Positions 1 through 6,364 of a stretch of 7,423 nucleotides of DNA are shown here, piece after piece. The stretch lies in contig JAISZF010000042.1 of NCBI GenBank assembly GCA_031269415.1, forward strand, positions 1 to 7,423. The letters are read 5' to 3'. The DNA is from Clostridiales bacterium. Lineage in GTDB: Bacteria; Bacillota; Clostridia; Lachnospirales; WQUN01. Position numbers and translations under genes: made by a program. The stretch's first letter is position 1. The number at the start of each line of letters is the position of its first letter. Under the pieces are notes generated by a model that was not told where the DNA came from, did no database searches, and was given only the letters and a program-made list of their open reading frames with translations.

Positions 1-626
1 GCGTCGCGGAAACCCGATTCATACAGCACGCTCAGCTCCGCGCGGATGGTCGCGGTAATTGACGCTTCGCTCATCGGTTCCACAATGCCCGTAGTGCCCA
101 GCACGGAAAGCCCTCCCTCGATCCCCAAGCGAGGGTTGAAAGTCTTACGAGCCAGCCGCTCTCCGCCCGGAATGGATATGACGATCGAAAAACCGCCTTC
201 GAATCCGTGTTCCCGGCATAGAGCCTCGCATTCCCCCAGAATCATTCCGCGCGGAACGGTGTTAATCGCGTGCTCTCCAACGGGTTGATCCAGACCGGGT
301 TTGGTAACCCGCCCGATGCCTTCGCCGCCGCTTATTGTGATTCCTTCGGGCGCGAACGTCACACGGGCGTACACAAAACAACCGTTTGTTACGTCCGGGT
401 CGTCGCCGCTGTCTTTTTGTACGGCGCAGTGAGTGTGTTCAGGGGTAATCTTCGCGTCCGATATATCCAGCGTAAGGGGGATGCCTCCGGGCGTAGTCAA
501 TGTGACGGCGCGGCAAGGTTTTTGTGTAATCAGCATTGTGACCGCCGCTTTCGCCGCGCCGGCGGCGCAGCTTCCGGTGGTGAATCCCCTGCGCAGCAGT
601 TTTCCGCCGACCAGGCGAGCGTCCAT
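1..626 (-). CDS. cbiD: Cobalt-precorrin-5B (C1)-methyltransferase CbiD, 3' end cut by window edge
   Basis: CbiD uses S-adenosylmethionine to methylate C1 of cobalt-precorrin-5B, giving cobalt-precorrin-6A in the anaerobic (early cobalt insertion) cobalamin pathway in the cytoplasm. The minus-strand reading from ATG 626 stays open to base 1 for 208 codons; the family is usually about 350-380 residues, so the C-terminal part lies outside. Family motifs seen are FTTGSCAAGAAKAA (residues 15-28), KDSGDDPDVT (71-80), GGEGIGRVTKPGL (100-112), FNPRLGI (163-169) and LGTTGIVEPMS (176-186). A GGGGGA ribosome binding site lies about 8 bases before the ATG. The start is one base after the stop of the ABC ATPase gene, so this is the fifth gene of the riboswitch-controlled operon. 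More corrin-ring genes may follow to the left, but none is visible here. The family assignment is secure. Confidence 0.96.
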   Translation of the reverse strand, partial: MDARLVGGKLLRRGFTTGSCAAGAAKAAVTMLITQKPCRAVTLTTPGGIPLTLDISDAKITPEHTHCAVQKDSGDDPDVTNGCFVYARVTFAPEGITISGGEGIGRVTKPGLDQPVGEHAINTVPRGMILGECEALCREHGFEGGFSIVISIPGGERLARKTFNPRLGIEGGLSVLGTTGIVEPMSEASITATIRAELSVLYESGFRD

Positions 627-627
627 A

Positions 628-1386
628 TCACAATCCCCCAAACAACTGGCTGTAAGTGCCCTCCGGCAGGTCGTAAAGGCGGCTGATGGCCGCCTCCGTG
701 AAAATGACATCCGGCGTGTCAAGATATAAAACGCGTCCGTCCTTCACGCACATCACAAGATCGGACACGCGCTTCGCGTAATTAAGCTCGTGAAGTGACA
801 TAACGACCGCGACGCCGCGTTCATTCGCCATTTGCCGTAAAACATCCAAAATTTCCACGGCGTATCGAATATCTAAAAAAGAGGTCGGCTCATCCAGCAT
901 TATTATCTCCGGCTCCTGGCAAATCGCCCTCGCGAGCGTAATCCTTTGAAGCTGCCCGTCGCTTACCTCGGAGCATAGGCGATTTTTCAGCTCAAACACG
1001 CCGACAATCCGCAAGGCTTCATCGACCTTCTCCTTGTCACGCTTCGACAGTACCCCCAGCATCCCCGTGTACGGATAACGCCCGGCGGCAGCCGCTTCGC
1101 CGCATGTCATGAGTTCCGGCTTTGAGCGTTCGGTCAGCGCAGCCGCCATCCGTCGGGACATCTCGCGCGGGCCGAGACTCTCAACGGAATTTTCGCCGAT
1201 GAACACCGCTCCGCCTATAGCTTTGAGCTGCTTCGTAATAGTTTTGAGAATGGTCGATTTACCAGAACCGTTCGGCCCGATTAAGCTCAATATCCGCCCT
1301 CTTCGCAAGGAAACCTCTATATCCCTGACGACAGGTTTTCCATCGTAGCCCACAGTAAGCTGTTCCAAGCGAATAAAGCGGTCCAT
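628..1386 (-). CDS. ABC transporter ATPase, FecE/BtuD (iron chelate/cobalamin) family
   Basis: This 252-residue cytoplasmic ATPase should power the FecCD/BtuC-type permease encoded just upstream. The nucleotide-binding domain is complete: Walker A GPNGSGKST (37-45), signature VSDGQLQR (141-148), Walker B with catalytic glutamate IIMLDEPTS (161-169) and switch histidine in SLHE (H199). The signature is VSDGQ rather than LSGGQ, a form I recall in siderophore/heme-type importers. The usual Q-loop glutamine seems to be replaced in the ALTERSKP stretch (83-90). The ATG lies one base after the permease stop, with an AGGCGG-type ribosome binding site. Its length is normal for the family. The substrate cannot be read from the ATPase: siderophore, heme, cobalamin and other cobalt or tetrapyrrole chelates are all handled by relatives. 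The operon context favours a cobalt or corrinoid-related cargo (inference). Confidence 0.93.
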   Translation of the reverse strand: MDRFIRLEQLTVGYDGKPVVRDIEVSLRRGRILSLIGPNGSGKSTILKTITKQLKAIGGAVFIGENSVESLGPREMSRRMAAALTERSKPELMTCGEAAAAGRYPYTGMLGVLSKRDKEKVDEALRIVGVFELKNRLCSEVSDGQLQRITLARAICQEPEIIMLDEPTSFLDIRYAVEILDVLRQMANERGVAVVMSLHELNYAKRVSDLVMCVKDGRVLYLDTPDVIFTEAAISRLYDLPEGTYSQLFGGL

Positions 1387-1387
1387 A

Positions 1388-2422
1388 TCAGATCCGCCTC
1401 GACTTTCCCGCCATGATATATATGACGATAGGCGCGCCGGCTAGCGAACTGACCGAACTGACGCTCATCTCAACGGGGGCGAACACGGTACGCGCCGCCA
1501 GGTCGCATCCCAGGCAGAATACCGCCCCGCTGAGAAAACACAGCGGTATGATGATAATAGGTTTGGAAGTTTTAGCAAAGGCTTTAGTCAAATGCGGGGC
1601 CGCCACGCCGACAAAGGATATCGGCCCGGCATAGGCGGTTACGCAGGCACAGAGAACACTTGACAGTAAAACGAGCGCGGCTCTGAACGCCCTTATATTC
1701 ACGCCTACGCTTTGGGCATGGCTTTCGCCGAGCTGATACGCGCCGATAGGTTTTGACAGCAGAAACGTGAGGCCTGACGCTATTGTTACCACTATTGCGC
1801 AAACACGCGCGTCACTCCAGGATGTCCCCGAAAAACTGCCCCGCGACCAATGGTGCAGATTTACAATGCTCTCGTCACTGGCAAACGTAATCACAAAATC
1901 GGTAATGGCGGAGCATATGTACCCTATCATAACGCCGCTGACAATCAGCGCTGAGGCGCGTTTGACCCCGCGGGCGGCCAGCAGTACAAAACCCATCGAC
2001 AGAGTCGCGCCGATGAAAGCCGAGGCGATCATCATCGCGGAATTGACTGTGGAACCTTTACTCAGAACAAATACCATGACAAGCGCCACTACCAGCTTTG
2101 CCCCGGAGGATATTCCCAGCACGAAAGGCCCGGCTATGGGGTTGTTAAAGAACGTCTGGAGCAGGAATCCCGACAGCGCCAGCGCGCCGCCCAGGATAAT
2201 CCCCGCCGTCATTCGCGGGAGCCGCATTTTCCACAAAATGTCATGCTCAAACGTACCGGGATTCCGTCCGAGGATCGCGGATATCGCCCCGCCGAAAGAG
2301 ATTTTCACACCGCCTAACCAGATATTCAGCACGGCTAATACGGCGAGCAGCAGCAAAAGCACGAACGTTACCATAACGAAGCGTCCGAGCCCAGAATCAT
2401 AAGTCTCCGCCTTTTCTCCCAT
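1388..2422 (-). CDS. ABC transporter permease, FecCD/BtuC family
   Basis: This integral membrane subunit of a metal-chelate/cobalamin-type importer has about 344 residues and many hydrophobic segments, as expected for the roughly ten-helix FecCD/BtuC fold. Family motifs are MRLPR (66-70), SGFLLQTFFNNPIAGP then LGISSGA (84-108), LGESHAQSVGVN (231-242) and the ATPase-coupling stretch GPISFVGVAAPHLTK (266-280). The C-terminus LAGAPIVIYIMAG resembles the usual family ending. I chose ATG 2422 because GGTGA lies 5 bases before it. In-frame GTG codons at 2434 and 2431 would overlap the end of the binding-protein gene and have no good ribosome binding site; GTG 2434 would give 348 residues. The gene sits between its binding-protein and ATPase genes. 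A single permease gene implies a homodimeric pore, as in BtuC (family knowledge). Confidence 0.93.
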   Translation of the reverse strand: MGEKAETYDSGLGRFVMVTFVLLLLLAVLAVLNIWLGGVKISFGGAISAILGRNPGTFEHDILWKMRLPRMTAGIILGGALALSGFLLQTFFNNPIAGPFVLGISSGAKLVVALVMVFVLSKGSTVNSAMMIASAFIGATLSMGFVLLAARGVKRASALIVSGVMIGYICSAITDFVITFASDESIVNLHHWSRGSFSGTSWSDARVCAIVVTIASGLTFLLSKPIGAYQLGESHAQSVGVNIRAFRAALVLLSSVLCACVTAYAGPISFVGVAAPHLTKAFAKTSKPIIIIPLCFLSGAVFCLGCDLAARTVFAPVEMSVSSVSSLAGAPIVIYIMAGKSRRI

Positions 2423-2427
2423 AACAA

Positions 2428-2432
2428 TCACC
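2428..2432 (-). promoter_or_regulatory. Ribosome binding site that decides the permease start
   Basis: On the minus strand GGTGA lies 5 bases before ATG 2422 and overlaps the stop codon of the solute-binding protein gene. No comparable site precedes GTG 2434 or GTG 2431. Its position inside the upstream stop region suggests translational coupling. Confidence 0.5.
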
Positions 2433-3540
2433 ACAGTCTGCTGTAAAATTTCAGTTGCGTTAAATCGTCCGATTCTTCCTTCAACAAACGGTTCAGTTCT
2501 GAAATCATCAGCCCGAACTCAGTCGTCTCTTGAAAGAGATTCTTGCTCGTACACCAAACATCGCCGTTTTTCACAGCATTGAAATCGGCGAGCAAGCGGC
2601 TTTTTGCCAGCAGTTCATCAAGCGTCCGCACTTCGCCGTCTATGGAGCTGTTGTAAATGATAACGCCCGCGTCCTTCGCTCCGGCGTAAAACTGTTCCAT
2701 TTCCAGATTGACCGAACCGGTCGCACTGTCACCCAAGCCGGAAAATACATAATTCCCGCCCGCCAATTCGATCATCTTCACCGCGTAATCGCCGCTTTTG
2801 CGAGCGACAACGCCGCCGGTCGAGTTGATGTAAAAGAACGCGACGGTCTTTCCCGTGTTCCCGGCGGCGATTCCGTCCAGGTACGCCGCCTGATCGTCGA
2901 ACAGTCTCGTCGCCAGGTCCTCCTTGCCGCAAAGCAGACCGTACAGCTTAATCCACTCCGTCCGTCCCAATGGATGCGGTTCGTAGCTTGAACGCTCTAC
3001 CAAAACGGGTATGCCCAGTTCCTCAAGTTTTTCTTTGACCTCAGGCGTGTGGTATATCATTGTGGATTCGATTGCCAAGCCGCAGTCCTTCGCCATGAGC
3101 GTTTCGTAATCCGGCGCGCTGTATTTGCCCGCATAGACGATAGCTCCGCTTTCCATAGCCGCGCGCGCGTTCTCTATGTACCACCCTTCCGCTTTCGTGC
3201 CGGACATGGCGATATGCCCAAGCGCGTCCAGCGCGTCAAACAGGCACATCGCCGACGTCGCGGCAAGGTAGATGTTCTCAATCGGCCGACGCAGGACGGT
3301 AATGTCCGCCGGTACGTTTGCGGGCGGTTCCTGACCATCGGGAACAACCAAAAACCGCTCGCTCTCGTTGATGGATATAAGAACGCAGCCGTCCGTGAGA
3401 TAATCCGCTTCGAACTGCTCCGCGTATTGAAGCTCCAGTTTCCCGACGGCTGACAGACTATCAATAGGCTTTGGCGTCTGCTGGGAAGAGCAGCCTGAAA
3501 TCGCTATAACGAAAATCACTGATAATAATTTTTTAAACAT
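2428..3540 (-). CDS. Solute-binding lipoprotein of a metal-chelate/cobalamin-type ABC importer
   Basis: This 370-residue protein begins with a short lipoprotein signal peptide; ISGC places the lipidated cysteine at residue 17, so it should be anchored on the outer face of the membrane. The rest fits the helix-backbone (FepB/BtuF, periplasmic-binding-protein 2) class: an N-lobe of about 40-165, a long linking helix of about 195-228 following the conserved-looking YEPHPLGRTEWIK (186-198), and a C-lobe from about 230 with the GGNYVF (261-266) segment typical of the family. It captures substrate for the permease and ATPase encoded next. Its ATG is one base after the chelatase stop, with only a weak ribosome binding site (AGAG), consistent with coupling. 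The ligand is unknown; cobalt-tetrapyrrole, corrinoid, heme or ferric chelate are candidates, and riboswitch control favours the first two (inference). Confidence 0.9.
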   Translation of the reverse strand: MFKKLLSVIFVIAISGCSSQQTPKPIDSLSAVGKLELQYAEQFEADYLTDGCVLISINESERFLVVPDGQEPPANVPADITVLRRPIENIYLAATSAMCLFDALDALGHIAMSGTKAEGWYIENARAAMESGAIVYAGKYSAPDYETLMAKDCGLAIESTMIYHTPEVKEKLEELGIPVLVERSSYEPHPLGRTEWIKLYGLLCGKEDLATRLFDDQAAYLDGIAAGNTGKTVAFFYINSTGGVVARKSGDYAVKMIELAGGNYVFSGLGDSATGSVNLEMEQFYAGAKDAGVIIYNSSIDGEVRTLDELLAKSRLLADFNAVKNGDVWCTSKNLFQETTEFGLMISELNRLLKEESDDLTQLKFYSRLW

Positions 3541-3541
3541 T

Positions 3542-5155
3542 TTACTCTATCGTCGAAGAATCAAAGCGGAGAACATACTCGATCTCTTTCGGCTCACTCA
3601 TGGCGACCGTACACGCGATTACCTTCATATCGGTATCCAGCTCTATCGGGATTTCAAACGCCGAGTTGCCCTCTGTGTTCACCGGCAAATATTCAACGCC
3701 GCTCACGAGCATGTAGGAGTAGTTAGGGCTGCTCCAGACGATACGGGCGGCGGTGTCTCCGTCCCTTTCCAACAGTGTCGCCGGGGATTCCACAGACGCC
3801 CTGCCGGAACCGCCGGACAACGCGACATCTATTTGACGGGACGCAAGCTCGGCGGGCGTCTTAAACACGATTACATGGTCGGCCCAGTTGCCGCTTTTGA
3901 GGCCGAGCGCCGCGCAATTGATCTCCGTTTCCAAAGCGGAAACAGGGATTGTAAAACTGTGTTTGCCGTCAAGAAGGGTAAACGCGTATTGATTATCAAC
4001 ACCCGCGGCCGCCTGTTCCGCCGCGCCGAGATACAGCGCGCCGTAACCCGTCCCGCTCAACGTCATAACAGCCGTCATCTCGCCGCCGACCGCGGTAAGT
4101 TGGCAGTCTTCCACACGGAACATTGAGGAATCGGTTTCGACATCTATTGTATATGTTCCGTCCTCAATATCTCCGCCGGGGACTTCAGACGCCGCTGCCG
4201 CCGTCCCGCTAATCGGATCCGAATTGATAGCGTCCGCCACATGCTGTATGTAAATATCCCGCACGCCTTTAATTTGTCCAAGCCCTTCGATAACGGTCTG
4301 GACGCTGTAACCATCTTCGGTAAGTATAACCTTCCAAGCGTCCTCTTCATCGCCCGCCATGTCGTTGTTCGCGTGGTCGCCCGCAACCACCATGAGCGGA
4401 CGAAGCACGACGTTCTTTGCGCCCATCTCTTTAAGACCGTTCTGAACGTCCTCAAGACCAGGCTTGGCCTCAACAGTTCCGATGAGACAGTCGCTGTAAC
4501 CCTTGTTCGCGAGAACTTCCTGAATCTTTCCATAAGCGGCGTTGGCGGGGTGATGAGTGCCATGCCCCATGAAAACGATGGCGGTATCGTCCGCTCTAAA
4601 TTGAGCTGTTTCGCTGACAATCAGTTCGGCTACCGCGTCATAGTCGGCGTCGCTCGTTAGAAGCGGTTTGCCGACCTTGAGGCTCTCGAATTTATTGGCG
4701 AACGCCGTAACCCCGGCAATCACATCGTCGTACTCCGCGCCGGGCATCACGTGTGTCGGCTGAACCACGACCTCCTTGACATTATCCAAAACCAGTCTGT
4801 TTAACGCGTCTTCGAGATTGTCTATATTAAGCCCCTCGCGTTTGGCGAGCTTGTCGATAATAATCTGGCTGGTAAACGCCCGGCGAACCTGATAATCGGG
4901 ATAAGCGTTTTGGATCGCGGTTTCAATGCCGCCGATTGTAAGCGAGCGGCTCTGATTGTAGCTTGTTCCGAAACTGACCGCGAGAATCACCTTTTCAGCG
5001 GCGGTTGTGTTGACGATATCGTCGGCGTCGGAAACGCCTTCCTCATAACGCTCAATAGCCGCCGGCGCAATGATATTATTTCCTGAACACGCGGTAAACA
5101 GCGGTATGGTTAACACGCTCATTAGCAGCAAAGCCGCTGATTTTGTAATGCGCAT
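3542..5155 (-). CDS. cbiK: Membrane-anchored sirohydrochlorin cobaltochelatase (CbiK-type lipoprotein) with C-terminal tandem module
   Basis: CbiK enzymes insert Co2+ into sirohydrochlorin (or precorrin-2) in the anaerobic cobalamin pathway. Residues about 55-315 match the family: AVSFGTSYNQSR (59-70), RAFTSQIII (92-100), QPTHVMPGAEYD (132-143), FMGHGTHH (195-202), TVEAKP (227-232) and VVAGDHANNDMAGDEEDAWK (256-275). H198 and H261 correspond to the two catalytic/metal histidines of Salmonella CbiK (H145, H207). Unlike that roughly 264-residue cytoplasmic enzyme, this protein has 537 residues. It starts with a signal peptide ending LFTAC (C23), so it should be lipidated and face outside. It also carries about 200 extra residues forming two related beta-rich segments (about 331-435 and 440-535). 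Desulfovibrio vulgaris has a periplasmic CbiK, so an exported chelatase has precedent. The ATG is preceded by GGGGGAA at about 7 bases. It is the first gene after the cobalamin riboswitch and terminator. Confidence 0.93.
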   Translation of the reverse strand: MRITKSAALLLMSVLTIPLFTACSGNNIIAPAAIERYEEGVSDADDIVNTTAAEKVILAVSFGTSYNQSRSLTIGGIETAIQNAYPDYQVRRAFTSQIIIDKLAKREGLNIDNLEDALNRLVLDNVKEVVVQPTHVMPGAEYDDVIAGVTAFANKFESLKVGKPLLTSDADYDAVAELIVSETAQFRADDTAIVFMGHGTHHPANAAYGKIQEVLANKGYSDCLIGTVEAKPGLEDVQNGLKEMGAKNVVLRPLMVVAGDHANNDMAGDEEDAWKVILTEDGYSVQTVIEGLGQIKGVRDIYIQHVADAINSDPISGTAAAASEVPGGDIEDGTYTIDVETDSSMFRVEDCQLTAVGGEMTAVMTLSGTGYGALYLGAAEQAAAGVDNQYAFTLLDGKHSFTIPVSALETEINCAALGLKSGNWADHVIVFKTPAELASRQIDVALSGGSGRASVESPATLLERDGDTAARIVWSSPNYSYMLVSGVEYLPVNTEGNSAFEIPIELDTDMKVIACTVAMSEPKEIEYVLRFDSSTIE

Positions 5156-5201
5156 AAGGTTCCCCCTTGATTTACAAATATCATTCGTTTCTTATCGGTC
5201 T

Positions 5202-5228
5202 TTGCCCTTATCATCGGTTTTAGGGCAA
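5202..5228 (-). repeat. Inverted repeat in the leader between terminator and chelatase gene
   Basis: TTGCCCT (5202-5208) and AGGGCAA (5222-5228) form a perfect 7-base-pair stem with a 13-base loop, just downstream of the terminator U-tract and about 47 bases before the chelatase ATG. There is no U-run after it, so it is not a second terminator. It may be part of the expression platform, protect the 5' end of processed mRNA, or mean nothing. Confidence 0.35.
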
Positions 5229-5229
5229 C

Positions 5230-5264
5230 AAAAAACGCGGAGGCGCGTACTAAGCGCCTCCGCG
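5230..5264 (-). terminator. Intrinsic terminator, expression platform of the cobalamin riboswitch
   Basis: On the minus strand a perfect 11-base-pair GC-rich stem, CGCGGAGGCGC (5264-5254) with GCGCCTCCGCG (5246-5236), encloses a 7-base loop and is followed at once by six T residues (5235-5230). It lies between the riboswitch aptamer and the chelatase start, so it is best read as a conditional attenuator: cobalamin binding should favour its formation and switch off the five-gene operon. Confidence 0.9.
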
Positions 5265-5281
5265 ACCGATTTCACGCGAAG
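5258..5281 (-). promoter_or_regulatory. Possible antiterminator helix
   Basis: On the minus strand CTTCGCG (5281-5275) can pair with CGCGGAG (5264-5258), the 5' arm of the terminator, through seven pairs including one G-U and a 10-base loop. This would prevent the terminator from forming. How ligand binding would control this helix is not clear from the sequence, so the assignment is tentative. Confidence 0.35.
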
Positions 5282-5319
5282 TTTACCACTACCCGTGCAC
5301 TCGCGGGTCTGGCAATACA

Positions 5320-5514
5320 CTCAAAGCCGGTCTCCTGACTCTCGCGTTTGTGGTCTGCCCCACAATCCTCACCCTGCCTTACCGCGAACATTCGCAGTGG
5401 CTGACTTTCGTCAACGGGCGGGGATACGCGCCTACAGTGGCGGTACCGTGCGGTTAAGCGCTAAAACGGCGCTCTCCGCGTTCCCAGTTAATCCAAGCGG
5501 CAGACTCCTTTCAA
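5320..5514 (-). promoter_or_regulatory. Cobalamin riboswitch aptamer
   Basis: Read on the minus strand, this leader has the conserved parts of the B12 riboswitch: the GGGAA-containing 5' segment near 5480, the B12 box CCGCCACTG (5443-5435), a GAAAGTCAGCCACTG segment near 5395-5410 and the 3' element GTCAGGAGACCGGC (5339-5326). The ends can close as P1, TTGAAAG (5514-5508) with CTTTGAG (5326-5320), and as P2, GTCT (5505-5502) with AGAC (5333-5330). The class represses cobalamin synthesis and transport genes when adenosylcobalamin or a related corrinoid is abundant. It controls the chelatase, ABC importer and cbiD operon through the terminator about 55 bases downstream. The outer borders are set by the P1 pairing and could shift by a few bases. 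Confidence 0.93.
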
Positions 5515-5565
5515 TTTATTTCCCGATGAAATAATGTAAGCCGCCGGAACACTTTGATTAACGTG

Positions 5566-5594
5566 ATAGTAGCACAACAGAAAAGGTTCGTCAA
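5566..5594 (-). promoter_or_regulatory. Sigma-A-type promoter of the riboswitch operon
   Basis: On the minus strand TTGACG (5594-5589) and TACTAT (5571-5566) are separated by exactly 17 bases. This predicts a transcript start near 5559, about 45 bases before the riboswitch P1 stem, giving a leader of about 400 bases before the chelatase ATG. No competing promoter is apparent. Confidence 0.65.
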
Positions 5595-5602
5595 TAGGCT
5601 TC

Positions 5603-5630
5603 TTGACAATATTCAATATGGTGGTAATAT
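5603..5630 (+). promoter_or_regulatory. Sigma-A-type promoter of the nitroreductase-MarR unit
   Basis: A perfect TTGACA (5603-5608) is followed after 16 bases by TAATAT (5625-5630), about 38 bases before the nitroreductase ATG. The -35 element is only 8 bases from the -35 element of the divergent operon promoter. The -10 lies in a run of alternating A and T, so its exact register is uncertain. Confidence 0.65.
5609..5619. promoter_or_regulatory. Palindrome in promoter spacer, candidate MarR operator
   Basis: ATATT-C-AATAT is a perfect inverted repeat directly between the -35 and -10 of the nitroreductase promoter; a C/G pair one position beyond a mismatch extends it slightly. MarR proteins commonly bind AT-rich palindromes over their own promoters, and a MarR gene lies in this transcript, so autoregulation is plausible. 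The sequence is AT-rich and short, so chance is possible. Confidence 0.35.
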
Positions 5631-5668
5631 ATATCGTGGAAAATAAATAAATTTAAGGAATGATTTAA

Positions 5669-6364
5669 ATGACACTATACGAAACTATCTTCACCCGCCG
5701 CAGCGTGCGCAAGTATGACCAAACACCACTGGATGGCGCGGCATTGGCGGAGATTCAGCGGCTTATTGACAGAGCGGAACAACTGCCGGGGCAATCCGCG
5801 AAACTCACTCTTGTGAATGCCGATAAGCTCAAAGGCGCGTCCTCCCCTCACGCAATATTGGCGCATGGCGAAGACAGCGACGCCTGCATGGCAAACATCG
5901 GCTATGTTCTGTCCGAACTGGATTTGGCGTTGCAAAACCGTGGTTTCGGCAGCATTATCATGGGTATGGCCAAGCCGCTGGAACCCGCCGCCGATTACCG
6001 CATTCTGCTGGCGTTCGGCAACACCGATGTGCCGCCCCGCGCCGGAGAAAACGAATTCAAGCGCAAGCCTGTGACGGACATCAGCAACGAAGATAACGCC
6101 GTCGCCCGCGCCGCGCGGCTTGCGCCATCCGCTGTCAACTTACAGCCATGGAAGCTGTTATTTTCCCCCGGAAAAGTGTCAGTACAATCAGCCGGGCGAG
6201 GTATCGGCAAACTGATGATGGGCAAGTTACAAAAGATTGATCTGGGAATATGCCTGAAATACGTGGAGATAGCACTGAAGCGTGAGGGGAAAAACATTGC
6301 CTCCATTGTACCGAAAGGCAGCGGTAAGGGTTTTTCTGTGGAGGTAACTTATGGAGAGCAATGA
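5669..6364 (+). CDS. Nitroreductase-family flavoprotein (TM1586-like)
   Basis: This is a predicted cytoplasmic FMN-dependent oxidoreductase of 231 residues. RRSVRKY (10-16) is the usual N-terminal flavin-binding motif of nitroreductases. LAPSAVNLQPWKLLF (151-165) gives the second motif (APSA-N-QPW), and DLGICLKYVEIAL (191-203) matches the C-terminal helix region. The motif placement and length suit the TM1586-like branch. The substrate is unknown; NAD(P)H-dependent reduction of quinones, nitro compounds or other electrophiles is the family theme. It does not look like BluB, the nitroreductase relative that makes the lower ligand of cobalamin. The ATG has AAGGAA at 5655-5660, about 8 bases upstream. 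Its stop overlaps the MarR start by 4 bases (ATGA), making a two-gene operon transcribed away from the B12 operon. Confidence 0.82.
   Translation: MTLYETIFTRRSVRKYDQTPLDGAALAEIQRLIDRAEQLPGQSAKLTLVNADKLKGASSPHAILAHGEDSDACMANIGYVLSELDLALQNRGFGSIIMGMAKPLEPAADYRILLAFGNTDVPPRAGENEFKRKPVTDISNEDNAVARAARLAPSAVNLQPWKLLFSPGKVSVQSAGRGIGKLMMGKLQKIDLGICLKYVEIALKREGKNIASIVPKGSGKGFSVEVTYGEQ

Noticed and set aside
46..729. Plus-strand open frames across cbiD and the operon end
   Set aside because: They are antisense to cbiD, whose conserved motifs run through the same bases, and they show no family resemblance.
1767..2402. Plus-strand open frame of 211 codons
   Set aside because: It lies antisense to the permease gene, which has clear family motifs; the translation has no recognisable domain and is explained by GC-rich codon use on the other strand.
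2530..4660. Several open frames antisense to or out of frame with the binding-protein and chelatase genes
   Set aside because: Low-complexity, Arg-rich or motif-free translations over well-supported genes; shadows of the real frames.
5070..5534. Plus-strand open frame of 154 codons
   Set aside because: It covers the cobalamin riboswitch, terminator and chelatase start on the opposite strand, and its translation looks like structured RNA read as protein.
5669..6364. Nitroreductase as BluB (lower-ligand synthesis) because of the neighbouring B12 operon
   Set aside because: The motif layout fits TM1586-like nitroreductases, it is transcribed away from the riboswitch, and its partner is a MarR regulator.
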